From: Chloroflexota bacterium
Lineage (GTDB): Bacteria; Chloroflexota; Anaerolineae; UBA7937
Reading direction: 5' to 3'
Length of the DNA stretch: 22,911 nucleotides
Assembly (NCBI GenBank): GCA_003453555.1
Contig: DMLA01000158.1
Coordinates: 10,577-33,487, forward strand
The position numbers and the translations under genes are program-made. Positions 6,792 through 14,340 of this stretch are shown here, piece after piece. A model generated the notes under the pieces. It had not been told where the DNA came from. It saw only the letters and a list, made by a program, of their open reading frames with translations, and made no database searches. The number at the start of each line of letters is the position of its first letter. The first letter of the stretch is position 1.

Positions 6792-7565
6792 ATGGGGATC
6801 CTTTCCAGAGTGAAGGTGCTAGCCGAGAGCCGGGTGTTGGGCCGTGGCCCGGAGAGGGGAGAGCTGGTTTCCGTGCCCCTGGTAGGTGAGGAACTTCACG
6901 AGGAGGTTGGTTCCGGACGGAGCGAGTACCTGGTCATTGCTCTGCGCCTCGTCCGGAGGTGGGAGAAGGACAGAGGTTGCCTCAAGGAACTCCTGGATGC
7001 GCTCCTGCTTCTGGAAGAGGTGTATGGCCCGAAGCGGGTCCTGGCCTCAGTCAAGCGTCCCTTTGCCCTCCTGGCCGCTGTGACAAGGGGATCATCTCTC
7101 ACCTCGCTAGCAGCGGAGAGCGGCTTTCCCACGGTAGGGGCCTTCGTGGGGGCGGAGGTCGAGGAGGAGCTTCGGAGATCTTGCCCCGAGAAAGAGATCG
7201 TCTTCCGGCATCTCAAAGGAAGAGAGAGTGTGATCGACTCGGCGGTGGCTGGGGAGTATCCCACCTATGGGGACTGGAAGGAGGCGAGCCTCCTCGCGGA
7301 AGGTTTGGAACGGATGGACCTCCTCCCTCTCCTGGCTGCTCTCGTTCTCCGTCTGCGAAAGGAGGATCCAGGAGCCCTCCGAGCCTTGGTGGAAATGACG
7401 GGGTCTTATAGCCGAGGCCTAGAACATGGCTCTCCGCCCCAGCTGGGCTCCCGATCGTTGCTGAGGTTGTTGGAGCAGACAATCGCTGGCTTGGACGAGC
7501 AGGACCCCTCTCCACTGTGGCGGATCTTGAGAAGAGCTCTATCTGGAGGATATCGAGATGGCTAG
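6792..7565 (+). CDS. Soluble protein related to the VirB6-like cytoplasmic tail
   Basis: A 257-aa soluble, helix-rich protein of no recognised family. It shares collinear landmarks with the tail of the preceding protein: LEEVYGP (residue 74) versus LESAYGP (524); SL-LAAESGF versus SL-TMARERGF; FVGAEVEEELR (118) versus FVGAEIEEAIR (578); YPTYGDW (156) versus RPDYYDF (619). The spacing between the last two landmarks is almost the same (39 and 42 residues). It is probably a duplicated tail domain that became a separate cytoplasmic T4SS accessory. The ATG at 6792 is used because the upstream extension lies wholly inside the VirB6-like gene. It overlaps the PrgI gene by 8 nt. Confidence 0.6.
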   Translation: MGILSRVKVLAESRVLGRGPERGELVSVPLVGEELHEEVGSGRSEYLVIALRLVRRWEKDRGCLKELLDALLLLEEVYGPKRVLASVKRPFALLAAVTRGSSLTSLAAESGFPTVGAFVGAEVEEELRRSCPEKEIVFRHLKGRESVIDSAVAGEYPTYGDWKEASLLAEGLERMDLLPLLAALVLRLRKEDPGALRALVEMTGSYSRGLEHGSPPQLGSRSLLRLLEQTIAGLDEQDPSPLWRILRRALSGGYRDG

Positions 7566-8031
7566 CATCCGCTTCCCCAGGCGACTCGATTTCGGCTTTC
7601 GCCCCTACAAGGGGTTGACCCTGCGACAGGTCCTCTGGTTGGTGAGCAGTTTCAGCATCGCCGGCATCCTCGTCCTGAGTCATCTGGGCGGAGCCCCCAT
7701 GTGGGTGAAGTTGGCCATCGGGGGGACTGTAGTCGGGGCTGGGCTGGTGATTGCCTTCATGCCCCTCTGGGGCAAGCCCTTGGACTCCTGGGTGCCGATC
7801 TTACTTCGGTTCTACCTCTCGCCTCGCGCCCGGGTGTGGCGCAAAGGGGAAACGATATGGGAAGAGATAGGAGAGGGGAAGATCGAATTCGTGACCGGCG
7901 AGGAGGCAGATCCGGCGGTTCTCTCCCCTCCGGCGGTTGCTGGGGAGTACTCCCCTCTGGGTCTCCTCATCGGTTTCTGGATCGTGCTCTCCCTCTCCAC
8001 GCTCATCGTCTATGCGGCCAAGGGGGACTGA
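7558..8031 (+). CDS. PrgI-family (VirB3-like) T4SS membrane protein
   Basis: A 157-aa protein with IRFPRRLDFGFRPYKGLTLRQ at the N-terminus (residues 4-24), two closely spaced TM helices (about 26-68), and a basic post-TM segment ending in LSPRARVWRKGE. This is the PrgI signature: a conserved RxP start, GLTxRQ just before the first helix, and an LSPRxR motif after the second. PrgI is the VirB3 equivalent of monoderm T4SSs and is normally encoded just upstream of VirB4, as here. A third hydrophobic segment near the C-terminus (about 133-152) is an extension beyond the usual short form. Confidence 0.8.
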   Translation: MASIRFPRRLDFGFRPYKGLTLRQVLWLVSSFSIAGILVLSHLGGAPMWVKLAIGGTVVGAGLVIAFMPLWGKPLDSWVPILLRFYLSPRARVWRKGETIWEEIGEGKIEFVTGEEADPAVLSPPAVAGEYSPLGLLIGFWIVLSLSTLIVYAAKGD

Positions 8032-8073
8032 GTGACGTGTCGCCCTGGGGGTTCTTGTAGGAGGAAACGTAGC

Positions 8074-8772
8074 ATGATGAAACGGAGGGATCTCCCACCA
8101 ACACAGGAGCACATCTACCTCAAGGGGATCCTGGATGGGATCACCATGGCCCGTAACGGAACCCTGGCCGTCGTCTTGGAGGTCGGTGCCATCGACATCG
8201 CACTCCTGGATCCCGACCAGCGAACGGCGAAGATCATGCAGCTGGATGACCTCTGGCGGAGCCTCCGCTTCGAAAGCCAGATCGTCATCAGTACCAGGAG
8301 GCAGGAGATGCGGAGCTACCTTCGCTACCTGGAGGAACGCCTCTCGGCCTGGGAGGAGGAGATGGAGCGCGCTCAGACCGGCCAGGAAAGGGAAAGGTTG
8401 GAACATCGCATCGACCTCCTCTACCGCCAGATGGCCCACCTGGAGGCCCTGGCCCAGGGGGTAAACGCCTTGGTGAGGACCTACCACTGGGTCATCCCCC
8501 ACAACCCCTTCCTGGTGGAGATGCAGCGCCGTGTGACGGGGAGGGAGGTCCTCACGGAGGAGCAGTTCCGAGAGGCGCAGCAACTGCTCATGGAGCGGGC
8601 GCACAGGGTGGTACGGGGCCTGGCCCGGATCGGCCTGTCCACGCGCCTGGAGGACGATGAGGCGATCATAGAGGAGATCCTGCGTTTCTACTTCCCCACC
8701 ATCCCGGAGGAAGTGCCGGTGGAGTTCCGACTGGTGGCCTCCCCCCTTCTGGGGGTGGCTGAGGAGGTCTAA
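8074..8772 (+). CDS. TraC-like conjugal transfer protein (VirB4-associated)
   Basis: A 232-aa soluble protein. The start (PTQEHIYLKGILDGITMARNG, then TLAVVLEVGAIDIALL) and the LRFESQIVISTRRQEM segment match the TraC-like proteins encoded between PrgI and VirB4 in Gram-positive-type and Chloroflexota conjugative elements. A charged, coiled-coil-like region lies at about 90-130. It has no Walker motifs, so it is not an ATPase itself. It resembles the N-terminal part of VirB4, but the next gene still has a full N-terminal domain, so this is a separate subunit rather than a broken VirB4. The start at 8074 follows GAGGAAA (8061-8067) by 6 nt; an ATG at 8077 is equally possible. Confidence 0.7.
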   Translation: MMKRRDLPPTQEHIYLKGILDGITMARNGTLAVVLEVGAIDIALLDPDQRTAKIMQLDDLWRSLRFESQIVISTRRQEMRSYLRYLEERLSAWEEEMERAQTGQERERLEHRIDLLYRQMAHLEALAQGVNALVRTYHWVIPHNPFLVEMQRRVTGREVLTEEQFREAQQLLMERAHRVVRGLARIGLSTRLEDDEAIIEEILRFYFPTIPEEVPVEFRLVASPLLGVAEEV

Positions 8773-8778
8773 TAGATC

Positions 8779-10590
8779 ATGTTTGGCCTGGAGAGGATCC
8801 GTCGTCGGCTGAGGCGAGAGCAGCCTGGTATTCAGGGGAGCCCGCTAGAGATCGGCGGACGGAGCATCATCGATCATATCGCACCCAGTGGCCTCTTCCT
8901 GGAGCTGGATTACTTTCACTTCTCGACGACAGAGTATGGAAGGGTTTGGTTTGTGGAGGACTGGCCTGAGAGGCTGGGCCTGACCTATCTACATGACATC
9001 TACAGCTTTCCCGGGAACCTGCGAGTGTCTATCTTCGTCCGCCCCCTCGATCCCCGCCTCGTCCTGCAGAGCGTCAAGCGGGAGTTGACCCAGCTGCGGG
9101 CGCAGAGGCTCTCGGGCCAGCAGGAGGGGAAGATCCCCGACTACGGGGTCATCGCCACGGAGCGGAGCACGGAGGAGGTCCTTCGCAAGCTGCAGGAGGA
9201 GCGAGCTCCCATCCTTCTCGTCTCCTTCTATGTCTGCCTCTTCGCTCGCTCGCTGGACGAACTGAACAAGGCCTCGCGTCAGCTGGAGGAACTCTTCCTG
9301 GACGCGGGGGTGCGGGCTCACCGGGCCATGGCCAAGCAGGAGGCGGGTATCATCAGTATGCTCCCCTTGGGGGTGAACCTCCTTAACCAGGCCCGGAACA
9401 TGGACTCGCACGCCCTGGGGGCGATGTTTCCTTTCGTCTCCTCGGACTACCTCGCCCCCAGGGGCCACTTCATGGGGATCAACCGAGCCAACGGCACGCT
9501 GGTTACAATGGACATCTTCGAGGAGGAGAACACCAACCTCATCACCGTGGGGAACATGGGGAGCGGGAAGTCGATGTTCCTCAAGTATCAGGTCGAGCAG
9601 GCGGTGATCACCGGGACCCGTTGCATGGTGATAGATCTGGAGGGTGAGTTTCGTCCCCTCTGCATGGACCTGGGGGGAACCTATCTCGAGCTCTCCACAG
9701 CCGCAGAGCACAAGATGAACGTCCTGGACATCAACCCCGAGGACCGCGATCCCTTGACTGAAGGTTACTACGATTTCCTAGGGTGGTTGGAGGTGGCTCT
9801 CCGGGAGCGGAGGGGGGAGCCTTCCCTCTCCGCCAGGGAGAAGAACCTGGTTGACACCACCTACAAGGAGGCCATGGCCGGAGCCGGGGTTCAGCAGGAG
9901 GATCCCTCCACCTGGCGGACCCCCCCACCGACGCTATCGACTTGGTACCAAGTTCTGCGGGAGAGGGGAACGCCGGACGCAGACGAGCTCGCTGAGCGGA
10001 TCGCGCGTTACGCCGTGGGCCTCCTGGCCGAGGCCTTCGACTGCCAGACCAACGTGACCATCGACTCATCTCTTGTAGTATTCGACCTGAAAGATGTCCC
10101 CGACGAACTCAAGCCTGTGCGGGTGCGGCAGATCCAGAGTTTCATCTGGTCCAACGTGCTGCGGGAGATGAGACCCACCCTGGTGATCGTCGATGAGGCC
10201 TGGTGGCTCCTCCAGGACCTGGAGACGGCTCGTGACCTCTCGGCCATGGCCCGACGCTTCCGCAAGCGGTATGCGGGCCTCTGGTTGAGCACACAGCATG
10301 CGGAGGACTTCGCCCGCAACACCGATGCCGAGTTCATCCGGGATACGGCGTCGGTGGTGCTCCTCTTCGCTCAGAACCCCTCCGCCATTCCCCTGCTTGA
10401 GGGGCGGTTTGCCCTCAGCGGCGCGGAGACGAGAGAGCTGGTAGTCCTTCACCCAGGTGAGGCCCTTCTTCTCACCCGGCACCACCGCATCCCTCTCTAC
10501 ATCGCTGTCCCGAAGGAGAGGTACCCCCTCTACACGACGAAGCCCCAGGAGGTGATCGCCTTCAGGGAGGGAGGGGGAGAAAGTAAATGA
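8779..10590 (+). CDS. VirB4-family T4SS ATPase
   Basis: A 603-aa ATPase. The N-terminal CagE/TrbE/VirB-type domain (about residues 40-210) contains a Y-x-R-V/W-F-V-E-DWPE segment near position 55. Walker A is GNMGSGKS (258-265) and Walker B is TLVIVDEAWW (467-476, Asp472-Glu473). A further LWLSTQHAEDF segment corresponds to the sensor/motif C region of VirB4 proteins. It should power pilus assembly and substrate transfer at the inner face of the membrane, together with PrgI and the VirB6-like protein. Gene order PrgI-TraC-VirB4 is typical. The stop overlaps a small downstream gene as ATGA. Confidence 0.92.
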   Translation: MFGLERIRRRLRREQPGIQGSPLEIGGRSIIDHIAPSGLFLELDYFHFSTTEYGRVWFVEDWPERLGLTYLHDIYSFPGNLRVSIFVRPLDPRLVLQSVKRELTQLRAQRLSGQQEGKIPDYGVIATERSTEEVLRKLQEERAPILLVSFYVCLFARSLDELNKASRQLEELFLDAGVRAHRAMAKQEAGIISMLPLGVNLLNQARNMDSHALGAMFPFVSSDYLAPRGHFMGINRANGTLVTMDIFEEENTNLITVGNMGSGKSMFLKYQVEQAVITGTRCMVIDLEGEFRPLCMDLGGTYLELSTAAEHKMNVLDINPEDRDPLTEGYYDFLGWLEVALRERRGEPSLSAREKNLVDTTYKEAMAGAGVQQEDPSTWRTPPPTLSTWYQVLRERGTPDADELAERIARYAVGLLAEAFDCQTNVTIDSSLVVFDLKDVPDELKPVRVRQIQSFIWSNVLREMRPTLVIVDEAWWLLQDLETARDLSAMARRFRKRYAGLWLSTQHAEDFARNTDAEFIRDTASVVLLFAQNPSAIPLLEGRFALSGAETRELVVLHPGEALLLTRHHRIPLYIAVPKERYPLYTTKPQEVIAFREGGGESK

Positions 10591-10742
10591 TCGTCATTTG
10601 GGGGCAGATCATGCAACCACCTCGCTTCAACTTGAAACTGTTCCTGCTCATCGCCATCCCCACTCTGCTCTTGGCGCTCTACCTGGCTCTCACCTCCTTA
10701 CAGGATCCCGAGGGAAGCGCCAAGCGGTTGGGGGTGTTGTAG
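10587..10742 (+). CDS. Small single-pass membrane protein
   Basis: A 51-aa reading frame whose ATG overlaps the VirB4 stop codon (ATGA at 10587-10590). It has a polar start, RFNLKLFLLIAIP and a continuous hydrophobic helix at about residues 16-36, then a short charged tail. The next gene begins 15 nt later. The 4-nt overlap, the position and the clear TM helix support a real gene despite the small size. No family was recognised. Single-TM proteins of this kind are common T4SS accessory subunits, but no role is claimed. Confidence 0.5.
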   Translation: MIVIWGQIMQPPRFNLKLFLLIAIPTLLLALYLALTSLQDPEGSAKRLGVL

Positions 10743-10757
10743 CGGTGATTCGCGTCG

Positions 10758-11336
10758 GTGTGGGAACCGCTGGATCCTCGCCAGCTCATCGGTTGCCTGA
10801 CCACGGTCTTGGGGAGCGTGGGGGTTCTCTTCTGCTGTGTCTACTTTGCCCTCTTGGGGGTGGTGATTCAGGCCCTGCCCGCAGGACAGGAGGGGGCCTG
10901 GGCCTGGGTGTTGGGCCCTCCGAGGATATTTTCGATACACCCCCCGTTGGAAGGTGGGCCCCGGGGGTGGCCCGTGCGAGGTCCGATCAGCGCCCCCTTC
11001 GACGATCCATCCTACAGGGAGAGCACGGGGAGCACACATTTGGGGATCGACATCGCGGCTCCGCTCGGCTCGCCTGTGATGGCAACGCTGGAGGGAGAGG
11101 TCACACTCGCCGCTCGCGCGGGCAGCTTCGGCAACCTAGTGGTCATCGAGGAAGGCCCCTTTTCCGTCTACTATGCCCACCTGGACGAGATCCACGTCTC
11201 TATAGGGGAGAGAGTAGTGTGGGGACAAACCATCGGGAGGGTGGGATCCACAGGGAGAGCTTCCGGTGCCCACCTTCACTACGAGGTGCGATACTATGGA
11301 TGGCCGGTGGATCCTCAGCCTTATCTCTCCGGTTGA
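10758..11336 (+). CDS. Membrane-anchored M23 (LytM-type) peptidase
   Basis: A 192-aa protein with an N-terminal TM helix (about residues 15-40) and an extracellular M23 domain. Metal and catalytic residues are present: HLGID (His94, Asp98), YAHL (His141) and HLHYEV (His172, His174). It also has the usual GEV, GNLVVIE and VGSTGRASGAHLH segments. M23 enzymes cut peptidoglycan cross-links. In conjugation loci of monoderm bacteria they replace the VirB1 transglycosylase and open the wall for the T4SS. The GTG at 10758 is the only usable start after an in-frame stop at 10746; no strong ribosome-binding site is visible, so it may be coupled to the upstream small gene. Confidence 0.85.
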   Translation: MWEPLDPRQLIGCLTTVLGSVGVLFCCVYFALLGVVIQALPAGQEGAWAWVLGPPRIFSIHPPLEGGPRGWPVRGPISAPFDDPSYRESTGSTHLGIDIAAPLGSPVMATLEGEVTLAARAGSFGNLVVIEEGPFSVYYAHLDEIHVSIGERVVWGQTIGRVGSTGRASGAHLHYEVRYYGWPVDPQPYLSG

Positions 11337-11347
11337 AGCCGGTGAAG

Positions 11348-11626
11348 ATGGCTGCCACAGCGCCACTACTCTTCGCGCTGGAGGAGCGGCTAAGACAGGA
11401 GGGGCTCTGGGAAGCCCGCGTCCGTCGAGTGCTTCACTTCCTAAGAGAGAACTGGACGAGGGATTTGGAGGAAGCCCTGCGCGGCCTGCCCGATGAGGAT
11501 GAGGTCACCCTTCGGTATGTGATGGGACAGCTCGCCTGGCTGGCCCAGGACCCTACGCGGAGTAGGCTGGAGCAGTCACTCGAGGAGCTAAGGGAGTTAG
11601 AGGAGTGTGAGATCTTGTCCAGTTAG
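11348..11626 (+). CDS. Small helical protein of unknown function
   Basis: A 92-aa, leucine- and glutamate-rich, probably all-helical soluble protein (LFALEERLRQEGLWEARVRR near the start, EQSLEELRELEE near the end). The ATG at 11348 is 11 nt after the peptidase stop; GTG at 11342 and TTG at 11333 (overlapping that stop) are alternatives. The longer open frame extending upstream runs against the peptidase gene and is spurious. No family was recognised. It sits between the M23 peptidase and the coupling ATPase, and its stop overlaps the ribosome-binding site of the latter. Confidence 0.5.
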   Translation: MAATAPLLFALEERLRQEGLWEARVRRVLHFLRENWTRDLEEALRGLPDEDEVTLRYVMGQLAWLAQDPTRSRLEQSLEELRELEECEILSS

Positions 11627-11635
11627 GAGCCGAGA

Positions 11636-14305
11636 GTGACCTTCACAAATGTCAAGATGAGGGGGTCGACCAGGGAGGAGGATCTGCTCCTGGAGATCAC
11701 CCCACCTCGCGATAACGAGCGAGATGCTGCAGCCGTGCAGGACATGCTGGCCGCCCTCTCGCTGAGCGAACCCTTTTCCCTGGAGATCGCGGGGGAGGCG
11801 GGAAGGAAACGATTCCTGGCCAGGGGCTCACCGCGGGCCATCGAGCATCTCCGGTCACGCCTGGCCGGCATCTACCCGCAGGCTGGTTTGGAGGTGGTGA
11901 ACCCCGCTCGCGAGCCCCGTCGAGACCCGGCGCGAGTGCGTCCTAGGGAGCGGGTTCTGACGATGGAACTCTACCTCCGGAGGGGTCCTCACCTCCCCAT
12001 AAAGACCTATACCACCTACCAGGAGGAGAGGGTTCGGGGCTCGGATCCTCTCTTGGAGCTCCTCTCGGCACTAGGGGGTGGAGGACGGGCTTTGACCCAG
12101 CTGATTCTTCGACCCGCGCCAGACAACTGGTCGGAGAGGTACCTTGACCTGGCCCGCCAGCGCCACTGGCAGGAGCAGAAGGCCTCTCCACGGGGCCAAG
12201 CCGCGGTGGGGATCTTCTTCTTGATGGTGTTCGGGGCCCTCTTTCTCTTCCTCAGAGGCTTTTTCTGGTGGCTGGAGGGGTTGAGGGGTCATGCGCTTCT
12301 GGCGGGGATGGCCCTCTTCGTGAGCGAGGCGGCCTTGTTCTACCCGCTGCGGGCTCTGACCCGGGAGGACGATCCCCAGATCGTGCGGGAGAAGGTCCAC
12401 CTCCCGGCCTTCGAGACCTGGCTGCGGATCGCCGGCTTCGCTGAGGAGGAGGTGGAGTTGGAAGAGAGGATGTGGGACCTAGTCTCTGCCTATGGGCTCT
12501 ACAATTTCCCAGCCGGGAACGGCTTCCTGGCCAGGAAGGTGGTCTTCGACCCAGCCGACATACGTACAGACCCGGTAGCTATAAACCTTCCCCTCCTGGG
12601 GAGAGGGTTGAGGGCCTGGTGGGCGAGGAAGCCCATCCTGAATGTCAGGGAGCTGGCCAGCCTGTGGCACCTGCCCCTGGGAGAGGTCGAGGTCCAGGGG
12701 CTGAGGCATGCCCCCGCCCGGGTGGTCCTCCCTGTGACCGAGGTCTCGGGAGAGGGGATCCTCTTGGGCCACTCCGTTCATCAGGGCGGGCGAGTGGAGG
12801 TGCGGCTTCCCTTCGAGATCCTCCATCACAACATCTTCTTGGTGGGAAAGACCCAGCGCGGGAAGTCGAACCTGATGCATCTCCTGGCGGAGTCGGCCAT
12901 GGCCGCGGGAGATCGAGCGGTGGTGGTGATCGACCCCCATGTGGATCTCGTTCGCTCTCTGCAAGCGCGCATCCCCCCTGGCCACGAGGAGCGCGTGATA
13001 CTCATCGACCTCTTCGATCGAGAGTTTCCGGTAGGGATCAACCTCCTGGAGTACCGGCGAGAGAGCCCCATCGACCGAGATAAGGTGGTGGCGGACATCA
13101 TCGACAGTTTCTCCGACATCTGGGTTCGCTTCTGGGGTCCCCGCATGGAGATCTACTTGAGATGGGCGCTTTTGACCCTGGCCGAATACAACCGAACCGC
13201 CCAACGCCAGATGACCATCCTGGAGGTTAACCTCCTTCTATCGGATGAGAGGTTCCGAGCGGACATCCTCCGCCAGATCAGGGATCCGGAGATCCACCGC
13301 TGGTGGCGGGAGGAGTACGAACCGTTGAGATTGAGACACTCCCGCTTCCTGATAGAGGTCATCTCTCCCATAAAGACCAAGATCGACCGCTTCGTGGCCT
13401 CGACTATCGCTAAGAACGTGCTCGGACAGCCACAATCCACCGTGGACATCGAAAGGGAGATCCAGGACCGCAAGATCATACTGGTTAACCTAGCTTCCGG
13501 TCTGGTGGGGAAGGAGACGGCCTCCCTTCTGGGCTCAGCCATCCTGGATATCCTGGCTTCGGTCTTCCGCCATCAGGCCCAAGAGGAGCGGGGCCGGCGA
13601 GCACTGGCCACCGTGATCGTGGACGAGATCCAGGCCATCGAGGGGTCAGGGAGGAAGTATAAGGAGTTCCTGCAGGAGCTCTCCAAGTTCGGGGCGAATG
13701 TGGTCCTGGGTACCCAGAGCCTGGCCATGATCGAGGTGATGGAACCCGGGCTGAAAGGGGCCATCTTCGCCAATTCGAGCACTCTTTTCCTCTTCGAGTC
13801 CAGCGCCGAGGACGCCCGTTATCTGGTCGAGGAACTGGATCGGCCGGTGTCGGTGGCCGACCTGACGAACCTGGGCCCCTACCGTTGCTACGTAAAGACG
13901 TTGATCGGTAGGGAGCGGATCCCGGTATTCACCCTGGAGACCCTCCCGCCTCAACCAGGTCGCTGGGAGCAAGCGGAGCGAGTGCGACTTCTCTCCAGGA
14001 AGGAATACGGGCGCCATAGGACCGAGGTAGAGGCGGAGAGAACGACCTACATCCAAGAGCGTTACTACCCCGTGATCCTCCCCGTAGAGAAGGTGGTTGC
14101 CCGTGCGCCAGCCGGGTCACTCCCCTACCCCAATAGCGTGCCCAGGGAGAAGAGGGGAGGAGATGACCCTGGGGAAGCGGCGGGCGAGGCGGCAAAGGCT
14201 CCTCATCACATAGGGGGCGCCTCGGCGGAGGCGGCTCTCGATGAGGACCAGCGTCTTAGGCGCAACCGGGCACGTCGCCAGCGACCCAAAAAGAACCCTG
14301 GATGA
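11636..14305 (+). CDS. VirD4/HerA-like T4SS coupling ATPase
   Basis: An 889-aa protein. An N-terminal soluble domain of about 180 residues precedes two TM helices (about 190-243). A RecA-like motor domain then carries Walker A at VGKTQRGKS (403-411) and Walker B at TVIVDEIQ (659-666). VVLGTQSLAMIE follows and resembles the sensor and TraM-recognition region of VirD4/TraG proteins. The C-terminus is long and ends in a basic RRNRARRQRPKK tail. Coupling proteins recognise the relaxase-DNA complex and pump DNA into the T4SS. The N-terminal domain before the TM helices is not standard for VirD4, so a HerA-like conjugation ATPase subtype is likely. The GTG start follows AGGAG (11625-11629) with a 6-nt spacer. 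Confidence 0.82.
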   Translation: MTFTNVKMRGSTREEDLLLEITPPRDNERDAAAVQDMLAALSLSEPFSLEIAGEAGRKRFLARGSPRAIEHLRSRLAGIYPQAGLEVVNPAREPRRDPARVRPRERVLTMELYLRRGPHLPIKTYTTYQEERVRGSDPLLELLSALGGGGRALTQLILRPAPDNWSERYLDLARQRHWQEQKASPRGQAAVGIFFLMVFGALFLFLRGFFWWLEGLRGHALLAGMALFVSEAALFYPLRALTREDDPQIVREKVHLPAFETWLRIAGFAEEEVELEERMWDLVSAYGLYNFPAGNGFLARKVVFDPADIRTDPVAINLPLLGRGLRAWWARKPILNVRELASLWHLPLGEVEVQGLRHAPARVVLPVTEVSGEGILLGHSVHQGGRVEVRLPFEILHHNIFLVGKTQRGKSNLMHLLAESAMAAGDRAVVVIDPHVDLVRSLQARIPPGHEERVILIDLFDREFPVGINLLEYRRESPIDRDKVVADIIDSFSDIWVRFWGPRMEIYLRWALLTLAEYNRTAQRQMTILEVNLLLSDERFRADILRQIRDPEIHRWWREEYEPLRLRHSRFLIEVISPIKTKIDRFVASTIAKNVLGQPQSTVDIEREIQDRKIILVNLASGLVGKETASLLGSAILDILASVFRHQAQEERGRRALATVIVDEIQAIEGSGRKYKEFLQELSKFGANVVLGTQSLAMIEVMEPGLKGAIFANSSTLFLFESSAEDARYLVEELDRPVSVADLTNLGPYRCYVKTLIGRERIPVFTLETLPPQPGRWEQAERVRLLSRKEYGRHRTEVEAERTTYIQERYYPVILPVEKVVARAPAGSLPYPNSVPREKRGGDDPGEAAGEAAKAPHHIGGASAEAALDEDQRLRRNRARRQRPKKNPG

Positions 14306-14328
14306 GTCCTTTCTAAATGGAAGAGGTC

Positions 14329-14335
14329 AAGGAGG
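14329..14335 (+). promoter_or_regulatory. Ribosome-binding site that decides the relaxase-like start
   Basis: AAGGAGG lies 5 nt before an in-frame GTG at 14341. The upstream ATG at 14317 has no recognisable Shine-Dalgarno sequence. Confidence 0.7.
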
Positions 14336-14340
14336 ATACC

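Noticed and set aside
10598..11626. A 342-codon open frame covering the M23 gene region.
   Set aside because: Its first two thirds run out of frame through the small membrane protein and the M23 peptidase, both with clear protein features. Only the last 92 codons (from 11348) look like a real gene.
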